This document shows positions 5,490 to 11,998 of a stretch of DNA of 11,998 nt, piece after piece (positions within the stretch are counted from its first letter, which is position 1; each line of letters begins with the position of its first letter). The notes below the pieces were generated by a model that was given only the letters and a program-made list of their open reading frames with translations, was not told where the DNA came from and did no database searches. A program made the position numbers and the translations under genes. Source of the stretch: an uncultured Clostridia bacterium (GTDB lineage: Bacteria > Bacillota > Clostridia > Oscillospirales > Acutalibacteraceae); contig CALBNX010000030.1 of the NCBI GenBank assembly GCA_937896885.1, forward strand, positions 1 to 11,998. Direction: 5' to 3'.

Positions 5490-6398
5490 ATGGATAATAT
5501 CAAAACAATAGTTGAATCACAATTAAATACAAAAGTTACCGATATTTCTTCTATTGGAAACGGTGCCACAGCAACATGCTATTGTGTCGAAATTACCGAT
5601 TCACCTTTTAAACTTGTTGTTAAAACAAGTATTCATTATGATTTGACTTTTAAAGAAAAAAATATGAATGACTTTTTGAGAAAAAACGTTAGTTTCAAAG
5701 TTCCTGAAACATATTTTCTTGAAGAAAAAAATGGTATTTCATATTTGGGCATGGAATATATTCAAGGTTCAAGCGGAAGAACACTAAAATTTAATCAAAT
5801 TAAAGATAAAAAACATCTTTCGAATAATATTATTGATTGCTTTATCAATATGCAAAGTGTTCACAATGATAAATTTGGTCCTTATGAAAATCCATCATAT
5901 TCTTCTTGGAAAGAATATTACAAAGTTTTTTTCGATAAAATTTATGAGTTTTCAAGCAAAAAATATGAAAAAGGCGAAATTAATAAAACTACAATAAAAG
6001 CAATAAATCTTATTAGAATAAACTTTGATAAAATTTTTGATGAAACTGAAAATACACCTTGTTTATCGCATGGTGATTTCTGGACACCTAATATGATTAT
6101 TGACACTGAAAAATCTGAAGTAGTAGGTGTTATAGACCCATTTAATGTACGATTTGTTGAACCTGAATATGAACTTTTTTGTCTTACATTAGGACTTGGT
6201 GAAAAATTAAAATTGTATAAAAAGTATAAAAAGCGAGTTAATGTAGGCAAATACTGTGATTTGAAAACTGAACTATATGCACTATGTAATGAAATAGATT
6301 GGTGGATGAATTTAGGAGAAATCGAAACAATCAGTTACATAAAAATGAAAGCAAGAAAATTAATAAGACAAATGAAAAAGGCAAAGTTAAAGAGGTAG
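5490..6398 (+). CDS. Aminoglycoside phosphotransferase-like (APH/choline kinase fold) small-molecule kinase
   Basis: The 302-aa product has the protein-kinase-like APH fold. A glycine-rich loop GNGATA (23-28) and the likely ATP lysine K45 (LVVKTS) come first, followed by the hinge MEYIQG (88-93). The catalytic loop HGDFWTPN (194-201) carries catalytic D196 and magnesium ligand N201, and D216 lies in VIDPFN. The sequence EPEYEL after the metal site resembles APH-family and fructosamine-kinase-like enzymes. It would transfer the ATP gamma-phosphate to a hydroxyl on a sugar, aminoglycoside, choline or fructosamine. The substrate cannot be read, and antibiotic resistance should not be assumed. 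It begins 3 bp after the pseudouridine synthase gene with a modest SD (AAAGGT) inside that gene's end. It has no signal peptide and is cytoplasmic. The stop lies within the terminator stem. Confidence 0.85.
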   Translation: MDNIKTIVESQLNTKVTDISSIGNGATATCYCVEITDSPFKLVVKTSIHYDLTFKEKNMNDFLRKNVSFKVPETYFLEEKNGISYLGMEYIQGSSGRTLKFNQIKDKKHLSNNIIDCFINMQSVHNDKFGPYENPSYSSWKEYYKVFFDKIYEFSSKKYEKGEINKTTIKAINLIRINFDKIFDETENTPCLSHGDFWTPNMIIDTEKSEVVGVIDPFNVRFVEPEYELFCLTLGLGEKLKLYKKYKKRVNVGKYCDLKTELYALCNEIDWWMNLGEIETISYIKMKARKLIRQMKKAKLKR

Positions 6399-6413
6399 AA
6401 TATTCTACCTCTT
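6390..6413 (+). terminator. Rho-independent terminator of the RluA-kinase operon
   Basis: A perfect 24-nt palindrome (AAGAGGTAGAAT / ATTCTACCTCTT) forms a 9-10 bp stem with an AT loop and is followed by ATTGTTTTAT. It includes the kinase TAG stop. On the minus strand it could also stop ligA transcripts 50 bp past the ligA stop, but the T tract there is poorer. Confidence 0.75.
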
Positions 6414-6461
6414 ATTGTTTTATAAAATCTTTCAGTTGTCATAGGGTGTTAAGAGTAAATA

Positions 6462-8444
6462 TTATTTTATCATTTCAGCAAATTGTTCTTCGTTGATTAT
6501 TGTGATGCCTAAATCGGTTGCTTTTTGGAGTTTTGAGCCTGCGGATTCACCTGCTAAAACATAAGTTGTTTTCTTTGATACAGATGAAGATGCCTTTCCT
6601 CCATAGGATTCAATAATCTCCTGTGCTTCTTTTCTACCATAGGTTGAAAGTGTACCTGTAAGAACAAAGGTCATACCCTCAAATCGGTTATCCTTGATTT
6701 CACGCTGACTTTCCATATTTAATCCAAATGATTTTAATTCATCAATCATTTGTCTTGTTTGTTCGAGTGAGAAAAAATCAACAACCGAATCAGCCATAAT
6801 TTCGCCAAATCCTTCAATATTAAGAATTTGTTCTTTAGTGGCTGAAATTATATTATCAAGTGTCAAGAAGTGGTCTGAAAGTAATTTTGAAGCCTTTTGA
6901 CCTATATGACGGATACCAAATGCAAACAAGAGCTTTGACAAGTCATTTTCCTTTGATTTTTCAACGGCATTTCGCATATTGTCTGCACTCTTTTTGCCCA
7001 TACCCTCAAGCTGTGCAATCTTTTCATAATCAATACGATAAATATCTGCAATTTTATTTATTAAACCTTGATTTAATAGGGTTTCAAGAACTGCATCGCC
7101 AAGTCCTTCAATATCCATAGCATCACGGGAACAGAAATGGATAAGAACTCGCAAAAGCTGTGCAGGGCAATCAGGATTGTCGCAACGGATTGCTGCTTCA
7201 CCGTCTTCACGGTGCACGGGAGAATTACATGAAGGACAGAGTTTCGGCATTTCATAAGGCTGAGTGTCTTCTTCGTGCTTAACCACAGACAGAACCTCAG
7301 GAATGATATCCCCTGCTTTTCTGATTTTTACGGTATCCCCTATTCTAATGCCTTTTTCCTTAATAAAATCCTCATTATGGAGTGTTGCACGGCTTACTGT
7401 TGAACCTGCAACAAGGACAGGCTCGAAAACAGCTGTTGGAGTAAGCACACCTGTTCTACCAACGTTGATTTCAATATCAATAAGTTTTGTTTCCTTTTCT
7501 TCAGGCGGATATTTATATGCCAACGCCCACTTAGGAAACTTTGCTGTACTGCCAATAACTTCACGCATTGAGAAATCATCAGTTTTAATTACGGCACCGT
7601 CAATGTCAAATGGCAAGGTATAACGAATATCACCAATTCGTTCTATCTCTTTCAATGTATCTTCAATATTATCAAATTTATTGAAAAACGGAATAGTTTT
7701 AAAGCCTAATTCCTTTAAAAATACAAGTGATTCATAGTGACCTTTAATTTCTGCACCCTCGATTTGTTGAATGTTGAAAACATAAATATCAAGGTTTCGT
7801 TCAGCAGTAATTTTAGGATTTTTTTGTCTTATACTGCCTGCTGCTGCATTTCTTGGATTTTTAAACGGCTTTTCCCCGTTAAGCTCCTGTTTTTCGACAA
7901 TCTTTAAAAAGACTTCGCGTGGCATATATACTTCGCCACGAACTTCAATAAAAGGAATGTCCTTTTTAAGTCGTAAAGGAATTGACTTAACAGTACGGAG
8001 ATTTGCAGTTATGTCTTCACCCTGAACACCATCACCACGAGTTGAACCACGAGTGAAAACACCATTTGTGTATTCAAGAGAAACAGAAAGGCCATCGATT
8101 TTGGGTTCTACAACATACTCTGCATTTGAAAATACATCTTTAACTCTTTTATTGAAATCACGCACTTCGTCGTGAGAAAAAGCATCCTGCAGACTTTCCA
8201 TTTTAACAGTATGGACTACTGTTTCAAAAAGTCCGTCAGCCTGACCGCCAACTCTGTGAGTCGGTGAATCGGCAGTTAAAAGTTCAGGATATTCTTTTTC
8301 GATAGAATCCAGCTCACGCATAAGCATATCATACTCATAGTCTGAAATGTCGTTTTCATTTTCAACATAATAACGATAGATATGATGGTTAAGCTCTTTT
8401 CGGAGTTCTTCAGCTCTTAACTTTTTCTGTTCAAAATCGTTCAT
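6462..8444 (-). CDS. ligA: NAD-dependent DNA ligase LigA
   Basis: The 660-aa enzyme seals 3'-OH/5'-phosphate nicks in DNA during replication and repair, using NAD+ as adenylate donor. Domains in order: Ia NAD-binding (1-65, with HHIYRYY and DYEYDMLMREL); adenylation domain (about 66-317) with adenylated lysine K115 in EPKIDG and the TRGDGVQGED motif; OB fold (318-400, NVGRTGVLTPTAVFEPV); zinc finger with C403, C406, C421 and C426; helix-hairpin-helix region (about 430-580, including IEGLG, LEGMGKKSA and IEGFG); and a BRCT domain (about 587-660, GMTFVLTGTL). The length is close to the usual 660-680 and all key residues are present. GGTGAA gives the SD before the ATG. It stands alone on its strand between convergent and divergent genes. 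Confidence 0.98.
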   Translation of the reverse strand: MNDFEQKKLRAEELRKELNHHIYRYYVENENDISDYEYDMLMRELDSIEKEYPELLTADSPTHRVGGQADGLFETVVHTVKMESLQDAFSHDEVRDFNKRVKDVFSNAEYVVEPKIDGLSVSLEYTNGVFTRGSTRGDGVQGEDITANLRTVKSIPLRLKKDIPFIEVRGEVYMPREVFLKIVEKQELNGEKPFKNPRNAAAGSIRQKNPKITAERNLDIYVFNIQQIEGAEIKGHYESLVFLKELGFKTIPFFNKFDNIEDTLKEIERIGDIRYTLPFDIDGAVIKTDDFSMREVIGSTAKFPKWALAYKYPPEEKETKLIDIEINVGRTGVLTPTAVFEPVLVAGSTVSRATLHNEDFIKEKGIRIGDTVKIRKAGDIIPEVLSVVKHEEDTQPYEMPKLCPSCNSPVHREDGEAAIRCDNPDCPAQLLRVLIHFCSRDAMDIEGLGDAVLETLLNQGLINKIADIYRIDYEKIAQLEGMGKKSADNMRNAVEKSKENDLSKLLFAFGIRHIGQKASKLLSDHFLTLDNIISATKEQILNIEGFGEIMADSVVDFFSLEQTRQMIDELKSFGLNMESQREIKDNRFEGMTFVLTGTLSTYGRKEAQEIIESYGGKASSSVSKKTTYVLAGESAGSKLQKATDLGITIINEEQFAEMIK

Positions 8445-8458
8445 TTATTTCACCTTTT

Positions 8459-8488
8459 ATTAAATCACTTTTATAATTATTCTCTCAA
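8459..8488 (-). promoter_or_regulatory. Weak candidate promoter of ligA
   Basis: On the minus strand TTGAGA (8488-8483), an 18-nt spacer and TTTAAT (8464-8459) are the best promoter-like pair in the short ligA upstream region. The match is imperfect and the region is AT-rich, so this is tentative. Confidence 0.35.
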
Positions 8489-8518
8489 TTTTGGGGATAA
8501 TGTATAAAGGTGATTTTT

Positions 8519-8914
8519 TTGAGAAATTCGGTTATCTATTTAATAATATTTTTAGTGGGTGGAATCGGATATGGCGCTATTGAAGTTGCTTTTCGCGGTT
8601 ACACCCACTGGTCAATGTTAATCACAGGTGGCTCGGCTTTTCTGTCACTTTATCTAATACACAGCACATTCCCGAATACTTCAATTTTTATTAAAGCATT
8701 GTTTGGTATGGTTGTTATTACTTTGCTTGAATTATCCGTTGGCATAATCGTCAACAGAGTTTTTTCCCTTGGTGTATGGGATTATAGCAATCTCCCCTAC
8801 AACTTATTAGGACAGATTTCCTTGCCTTTCTCTGCTTGTTGGTATGTTTTATCGATAATTGCTTTTTTTCTTTTGGATAATATTAAACCTCTTGCTGATT
8901 TACAGAAATTCTAA
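8519..8914 (+). CDS. Small integral membrane protein of the putative ABC-transporter type IV (CmpB-like) family
   Basis: The 131-aa protein is almost entirely hydrophobic, with about four membrane segments (5-25, 33-50, 58-80 and 104-119). The segment GIIVNRVFSLGVWDYS followed by NLPYNLLGQISLPFSACW matches the pattern of the CmpB-like family (WDYS..P.N..G.I.L.fs..W), whose name implies transport but whose function is poorly known. I take TTG at 8519 as the start because AAAGGTGA (8506-8513) is its SD. An in-frame GTG at 8510 lies inside that SD and is unlikely. A GATAAT at 8496-8501 may be its -10, with no clear -35. Its last 32 bp overlap the end of the convergent GH27 gene, and no terminator follows. 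Confidence 0.75.
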   Translation: MRNSVIYLIIFLVGGIGYGAIEVAFRGYTHWSMLITGGSAFLSLYLIHSTFPNTSIFIKALFGMVVITLLELSVGIIVNRVFSLGVWDYSNLPYNLLGQISLPFSACWYVLSIIAFFLLDNIKPLADLQKF

Positions 8915-10610
8915 ATACCTTTACACCGTGAGGCACAACTGTTGTATTAAGTTTATCTGTAATAATCTCTTCTGTTTTATCCCAGAGTTCAACACATTTA
9001 TATGATGATGCTTTTGGTAATGTAACATCAATAACATTATGAATATCTGCCATATTGCAAGTCATAAATGCATTGGATTTGGCTTTATTAAAGAAGCAAA
9101 CTGCAACCTCATTATTTTCAAGTGGTTTAACAAGTATATCTTGGAAGACATTGGTCTTAATTCTCTTGCATTGAATTCCAAGTTTATCCTGGTCAATATC
9201 AATAACATCTTTATTTGTAAGAATTTGAAGAATCTTGTTATCTTTATCAACTGTTCCGTCTTCTTTGATAAAATCTCTAACATCATTGCCAAGAATAAGT
9301 GGAGCAGCCATCATTGCCCACAGTGTAAAATGTGATTTATTTTCATCAAAAGTGAGTTTGCCGTTACCAACTTCAAGCATATCAGGGTCATTAAAAGCGC
9401 CTGGTCTTGCATACTTATCAAGGCGAACATTTACTTCATATATTCCAACAACTGATGCCCAGTTAGGTTGAATATCAGGAGTTGTGCGCCAGATGTTACC
9501 CGCTTTGCCGCCCCATTTCCAAGGTTGGTTTCTACCCCACTCACAGATTGAATAAAGAATTTTCTTCTCTTCACAATTATTCTCTTCTGCATATTTTTTT
9601 GTTGCACGAGCAAGTTCTTGACCCATTTTTTCATACTGTCTTGCAGCACTATCCATTGCTGAACCAACAGGGTTAGTAATAGAAATTGTGTTAACGCCCG
9701 CTTTGAGACTAATCATAATTTGACGGCGACCTTCACGAGAGAATGCTTTTTGCTCTGCAATCAAGAAATCATATTCGTCCTTACCATTTACTGTTACAAC
9801 GCAGAATTGACCTTTACAAGTGTTTTTGCGCATAACAAGAGTTAATACATATTCGCCATCTTCTGGCACTTCGATATTGTTAAACTCGATTGTACCAAGT
9901 CCGCTACAAAGACCTTTAACATAGCTCTTTCCGTCTTCTTCGTTGATTACTTTTGCATCACCTTTTAAAATAGCTTCTTTTGCAGGGAATTCAAGTTCAG
10001 TTTCAAGCGAATTACCACCAATTGTAATGCTGTCAATATAAGGGGCATCGGTTGGAATTAAAACATGATGACAATAGTCATATTTAAAATATTCAACACC
10101 CCACTCAGCAAAAGTTTCTGCGTCAATTCTTTCATTATAAAGGGATGCGGGCAAATCTTCACAAGTGAGTGTACCATTTGAAGAATAAATGCCAAGTTTT
10201 AAGCCAAGTTTATTAACTTCTTGGGTAAGCCATTTAATACCATGTGGGAATGTAGTCAAGTCCCCTTGCATTCTTCCGTTTTCATCTCGCATTGAAGATT
10301 GCCAACAGTCATCAATATTGACATAGATATATCCCGCATCAGCAAGACCACTATCTTTCATGGCTTTTGCCATAGTTAAAAAAACATTTTCATCAATTCT
10401 GTGTCTGAACAAGTTCCAGCTTGACCAACCCATTGGTGGAGTTAACCCAGCACCGTTGTTATACATTTCATCTTTTAAATAATGAATTTGTGTTTTAGCA
10501 AGTGCTTTTTTGATTTCACACTTTGGACAAATATCCTTTTTCTTCAAATATAAAACACCACTGCCAATGGCAGCAGTAATGCCAGATGCGATTGCAAGTC
10601 CCTTTTTCAT
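8883..10610 (-). CDS. Glycoside hydrolase family 27 alpha-galactosidase-like protein with inserted beta-sandwich module
   Basis: The 575-aa protein has a GH27 (beta/alpha)8 barrel beginning at LTPPMGWSSWN (56-66). By comparison with human alpha-galactosidase A: IDDCW (99-103) binds substrate; D178 in YFKYDYC is the nucleophile; E357 in CEWG is a specificity residue; R375 and acid/base D379 lie in WRTTPDI; and D410 lies in FNDPDMLEVG. The retaining machinery is therefore intact and alpha-galactosidase activity is likely. Residues about 186-325 interrupt the barrel with a beta-sandwich like CBM35/CBM6 (IEVPEDGEYVLTLVMRKN...VNGK). A C-terminal beta domain follows (480-575). The N-terminus has one hydrophobic segment (4-22) followed by KKKDICPKCEIKK, which looks like a membrane anchor rather than a cleaved signal. 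The ATG at 10610 has GAGGTG as SD; an in-frame GTG at 10619 lies in the SD. No dockerin is present. It follows a strong terminator. Confidence 0.9.
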   Translation of the reverse strand: MKKGLAIASGITAAIGSGVLYLKKKDICPKCEIKKALAKTQIHYLKDEMYNNGAGLTPPMGWSSWNLFRHRIDENVFLTMAKAMKDSGLADAGYIYVNIDDCWQSSMRDENGRMQGDLTTFPHGIKWLTQEVNKLGLKLGIYSSNGTLTCEDLPASLYNERIDAETFAEWGVEYFKYDYCHHVLIPTDAPYIDSITIGGNSLETELEFPAKEAILKGDAKVINEEDGKSYVKGLCSGLGTIEFNNIEVPEDGEYVLTLVMRKNTCKGQFCVVTVNGKDEYDFLIAEQKAFSREGRRQIMISLKAGVNTISITNPVGSAMDSAARQYEKMGQELARATKKYAEENNCEEKKILYSICEWGRNQPWKWGGKAGNIWRTTPDIQPNWASVVGIYEVNVRLDKYARPGAFNDPDMLEVGNGKLTFDENKSHFTLWAMMAAPLILGNDVRDFIKEDGTVDKDNKILQILTNKDVIDIDQDKLGIQCKRIKTNVFQDILVKPLENNEVAVCFFNKAKSNAFMTCNMADIHNVIDVTLPKASSYKCVELWDKTEEIITDKLNTTVVPHGVKVFRISVNQQEV

Positions 10611-10624
10611 AAGTAACACCTCAT

Positions 10625-10662
10625 AAAAAACAGGTCAGACATCTTTTAAACATCTGACCTGT
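10625..10662 (-). terminator. Strong rho-independent terminator after ispH-rpsA
   Basis: A 10-bp stem (ACAGGTCAGA / TCTGACCTGT; arms 10630-10639 and 10653-10662) has a 13-nt loop in which TG..TG may not pair. On the minus strand it is followed directly by a run of six T. It ends the S1 transcript 28 bp after its stop. The T-run finishes only 15 bp before the ATG of the GH27 gene on the same strand. Confidence 0.9.
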
Positions 10663-10689
10663 AATATTTACGGCCTTATGCCGATTTAA

Positions 10690-11998
10690 TTATTCTTCAA
10701 CTGGAGCTTCTACAACTTCTTCTGCAACTACTTCTTCAGCAGGAGCTTCTTCTGTTGTTTCAGCAACTTCTTCAACTACTGGTGGTTCGAGAAGTGCTTT
10801 AATTGAAAGGCTAACTCTCTTCTTGTCGAAGTCGATTTCCATAATCTTTGCTTTAACTACATCGCCAATCTTGAGAACTTCAGCAGGTGTACCGATGTGT
10901 TTATATGCGATTTGTGAAATATGAATAAGACCATCAACGCCTGGGATAATCTGTGCAAAAGCACCGAATGATGTAAGGCTAACAATCTTGCATTCAACTT
11001 CGCTGTCAACTGGATAATCACGTCTGAGAATTTCCCATGGATTATCTTCAACTTTCTTATAGCCAAGAGAAATCTTCTTGTTTTCTCTGTCGAGTTCCTT
11101 TACATAAACTTCGATAGCGTCGCCAACTTTAACTACTTCTGATGGATGCTTAATTCTCTGCCATGAAAGTTCAGAGATATGTACCATACCATCAACGCCA
11201 CCAAGGTCAACGAATGCACCATAGTTTGTAAGGCTTCTAACTGTGCCTGTATAAACAGCGCCTTCTGTGATGTTTGCCCAGAATGCATCAACAACTTCTT
11301 GTTTCTTTGCTACTGCAACTTCACGGATTGAGCCAACAACTTTTCTTCTCTGCTTATTTACTTCGATAATCTTGTATTCAACTTCTGTTTTAAGAAGGTC
11401 TTCAAGAGAATCGCTTCTTCTCATTTTAGCAAGTGAAGCAGGAACGAATACTTTAATAGCCCCACTTTGAACAAATACACCTTTGTTGTCGCCAACAATA
11501 CCAGTAACAAGACCTGTGTGAATTGTGTCATCAGCTTCAATGTTTTCCCAAATTGCACCACGGTCATAGAGACGCTTTGAAAGTTTGATTGTACCTTCAA
11601 CGTCGTTTGTCTTCATAATGCGAAGTTTGATTTCGTCGCCAACTTTAAGCTCTGCTCTTGGGTCAGCTGATGGGTCATCGCTATATTCATCAAAAGACAC
11701 ATAGCCTGTGTGCTTTCTGCCTGCAACTTCAACCTGAATTTCAGTTGCTGTGAATCCAACAACAGTACCGATAACGTTCTGGTCAGAACTCATGCTGTTG
11801 AGTGATTCTTCAAGCATCTGCTCAAAGCCTGTCTCCTCCATATTAATTGTGTTTGTGTTTTCAAAAATCTCGGACATCGTTTTTAGTACCTCCTTAATTA
11901 TACTGTCGGGAGTTGAAGCACCCGCAGTAACGCCTATTGATTGAACATCACAAAAGGCTATGTCCAAAAGCTCTTTTGCCGTTTCAATCAAATAAGTC
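10690..11998 (-). CDS. rpsA: IspH-ribosomal protein S1 fusion (bifunctional HMBPP reductase / S1), C-terminal part
   Basis: The frame is open to the window edge, with 435 visible residues counted from base 11997. Residues 1-37 or so are the end of IspH, the iron-sulfur 4-hydroxy-3-methylbut-2-enyl diphosphate reductase of the MEP isoprenoid pathway: TYLIETAKEL and VTAGASTPDSIIKEV, with the conserved GAS(T/A)P diphosphate-binding serine. The frame continues without a stop into ribosomal protein S1, with four S1 OB-fold repeats at about 74-144, 159-227, 246-316 (NYGAFVDLGGVDGMVHISEL) and 330-402 (SFGAFAQIIPGVDGLIHISQ). An acidic Glu/Val/Ala tail follows (404-435). S1 repeats bind mRNA and, as S1, can help load it on the 30S subunit. 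Such fusions are known in Clostridia. A strong internal SD and ATG could also give free S1 (start 11877). Confidence 0.93.
   Translation of the reverse strand, partial: TYLIETAKELLDIAFCDVQSIGVTAGASTPDSIIKEVLKTMSEIFENTNTINMEETGFEQMLEESLNSMSSDQNVIGTVVGFTATEIQVEVAGRKHTGYVSFDEYSDDPSADPRAELKVGDEIKLRIMKTNDVEGTIKLSKRLYDRGAIWENIEADDTIHTGLVTGIVGDNKGVFVQSGAIKVFVPASLAKMRRSDSLEDLLKTEVEYKIIEVNKQRRKVVGSIREVAVAKKQEVVDAFWANITEGAVYTGTVRSLTNYGAFVDLGGVDGMVHISELSWQRIKHPSEVVKVGDAIEVYVKELDRENKKISLGYKKVEDNPWEILRRDYPVDSEVECKIVSLTSFGAFAQIIPGVDGLIHISQIAYKHIGTPAEVLKIGDVVKAKIMEIDFDKKRVSLSIKALLEPPVVEEVAETTEEAPAEEVVAEEVVEAPVEE
11875..11895 (-). promoter_or_regulatory. Internal ribosome-binding site and ATG at the IspH-S1 junction
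   Basis: On the minus strand AAGGAGGT (11895-11888), a near-perfect anti-SD match, lies 10 nt before an in-frame ATG (11877-11875) that begins MSEIFENTNT, a normal-looking S1 N-terminus. The same bases encode the KEVLKTM stretch of the fusion. It is therefore likely that free S1 is made in addition to, or partly instead of, the fused protein. Confidence 0.65.

Noticed and set aside
5490..6398. An antibiotic resistance gene
   Set aside because: The APH fold is shared by many metabolic kinases, and nothing here identifies an aminoglycoside substrate or a mobile context.
8510..8518. GTG at 8510 as start of the CmpB-like protein
   Set aside because: It lies inside the SD AAAGGTGA; TTG at 8519 has proper spacing.
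10611..10619. GTG at 10619 as start of the GH27 protein
   Set aside because: It lies inside the GAGGTG SD of the ATG at 10610.
10671..10683. Small GC hairpin (CGGC/GCCG) as part of a riboswitch before the GH27 gene
   Set aside because: The stem is only 4 bp and there is no room for an aptamer between the S1 stop and the terminator.
10693..10790. Repetitive CTTCTTC-rich tract as a DNA repeat element
   Set aside because: It encodes the acidic Glu/Val/Ala tail of S1 and has no repeat structure beyond codon bias.
1..11998. Mobile element, prophage, CRISPR array or defence system
   Set aside because: No transposase, integrase, phage or Cas motifs, no spaced repeats and no attachment-like repeats were seen on either strand.

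Overview
The window looks like the chromosome of a low-GC, Gram-positive anaerobe of the class Clostridia, probably a gut member of the Ruminococcaceae/Oscillospiraceae. The lineage is inferred from four things: AT-rich coding sequence, an IspH/ribosomal-protein-S1 fusion frame (common in Clostridia), a flavin reductase-rubredoxin fusion, and a cohesin-domain surface protein. Shine-Dalgarno (SD) sites are strong, several in the GGTGA register. No phage, transposon, CRISPR, tRNA or rRNA sequence is visible. It reads as ordinary chromosome with some accessory genes.

Layout. 1-324 (+) is the C-terminal part of a flavin reductase-rubredoxin protein ending at a bidirectional terminator (330-356). 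Facing it on the minus strand is a three-gene unit: a membrane-anchored cohesin-like protein (698-1420), a 63-aa zinc ribbon (507-698, start and stop sharing one base) and a 39-aa SHOCT-like small ORF (341-460) whose stop lies in the terminator loop. 1493-3817 (-) is a polar amino acid ABC importer transcribed in the order lipoprotein, permease, ATPase. It has a near-consensus promoter with a palindrome over the -10, a hairpin after the first gene, and a terminator at the end.

3887-4420 (-) is an unrecognised protein with two membrane segments. It diverges from an RluA-family pseudouridine synthase (4524-5486, +), and the two promoters have abutting -35 boxes. The synthase is followed 3 bp later by an APH-fold kinase (5490-6398, +). 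6462-8444 (-) is ligA. 8519-8914 (+) is a small CmpB-like membrane protein that overlaps tail-to-tail with a GH27 alpha-galactosidase-like enzyme (8883-10610, -). That enzyme has a membrane-anchor-like N-terminus and a beta-sandwich module inserted in its barrel. 10690-11998 (-) is the end of ispH fused in frame to a four-repeat ribosomal protein S1, with a strong internal SD and ATG at the junction. A strong terminator separates it from the GH27 gene.

Functionally the window mixes housekeeping genes (ligA, S1/isoprenoid synthesis, rRNA pseudouridylation), nutrient uptake (amino acid importer, GH27) and redox or oxygen defence (flavin reductase-rubredoxin). I found no clear new multi-gene system. 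The points most worth a second look are the cohesin/zinc-ribbon/small-ORF unit, the substrate-binding protein lacking the usual ligand arginine, the odd topology of the GH27 protein, and the translational arrangement of ispH-S1.
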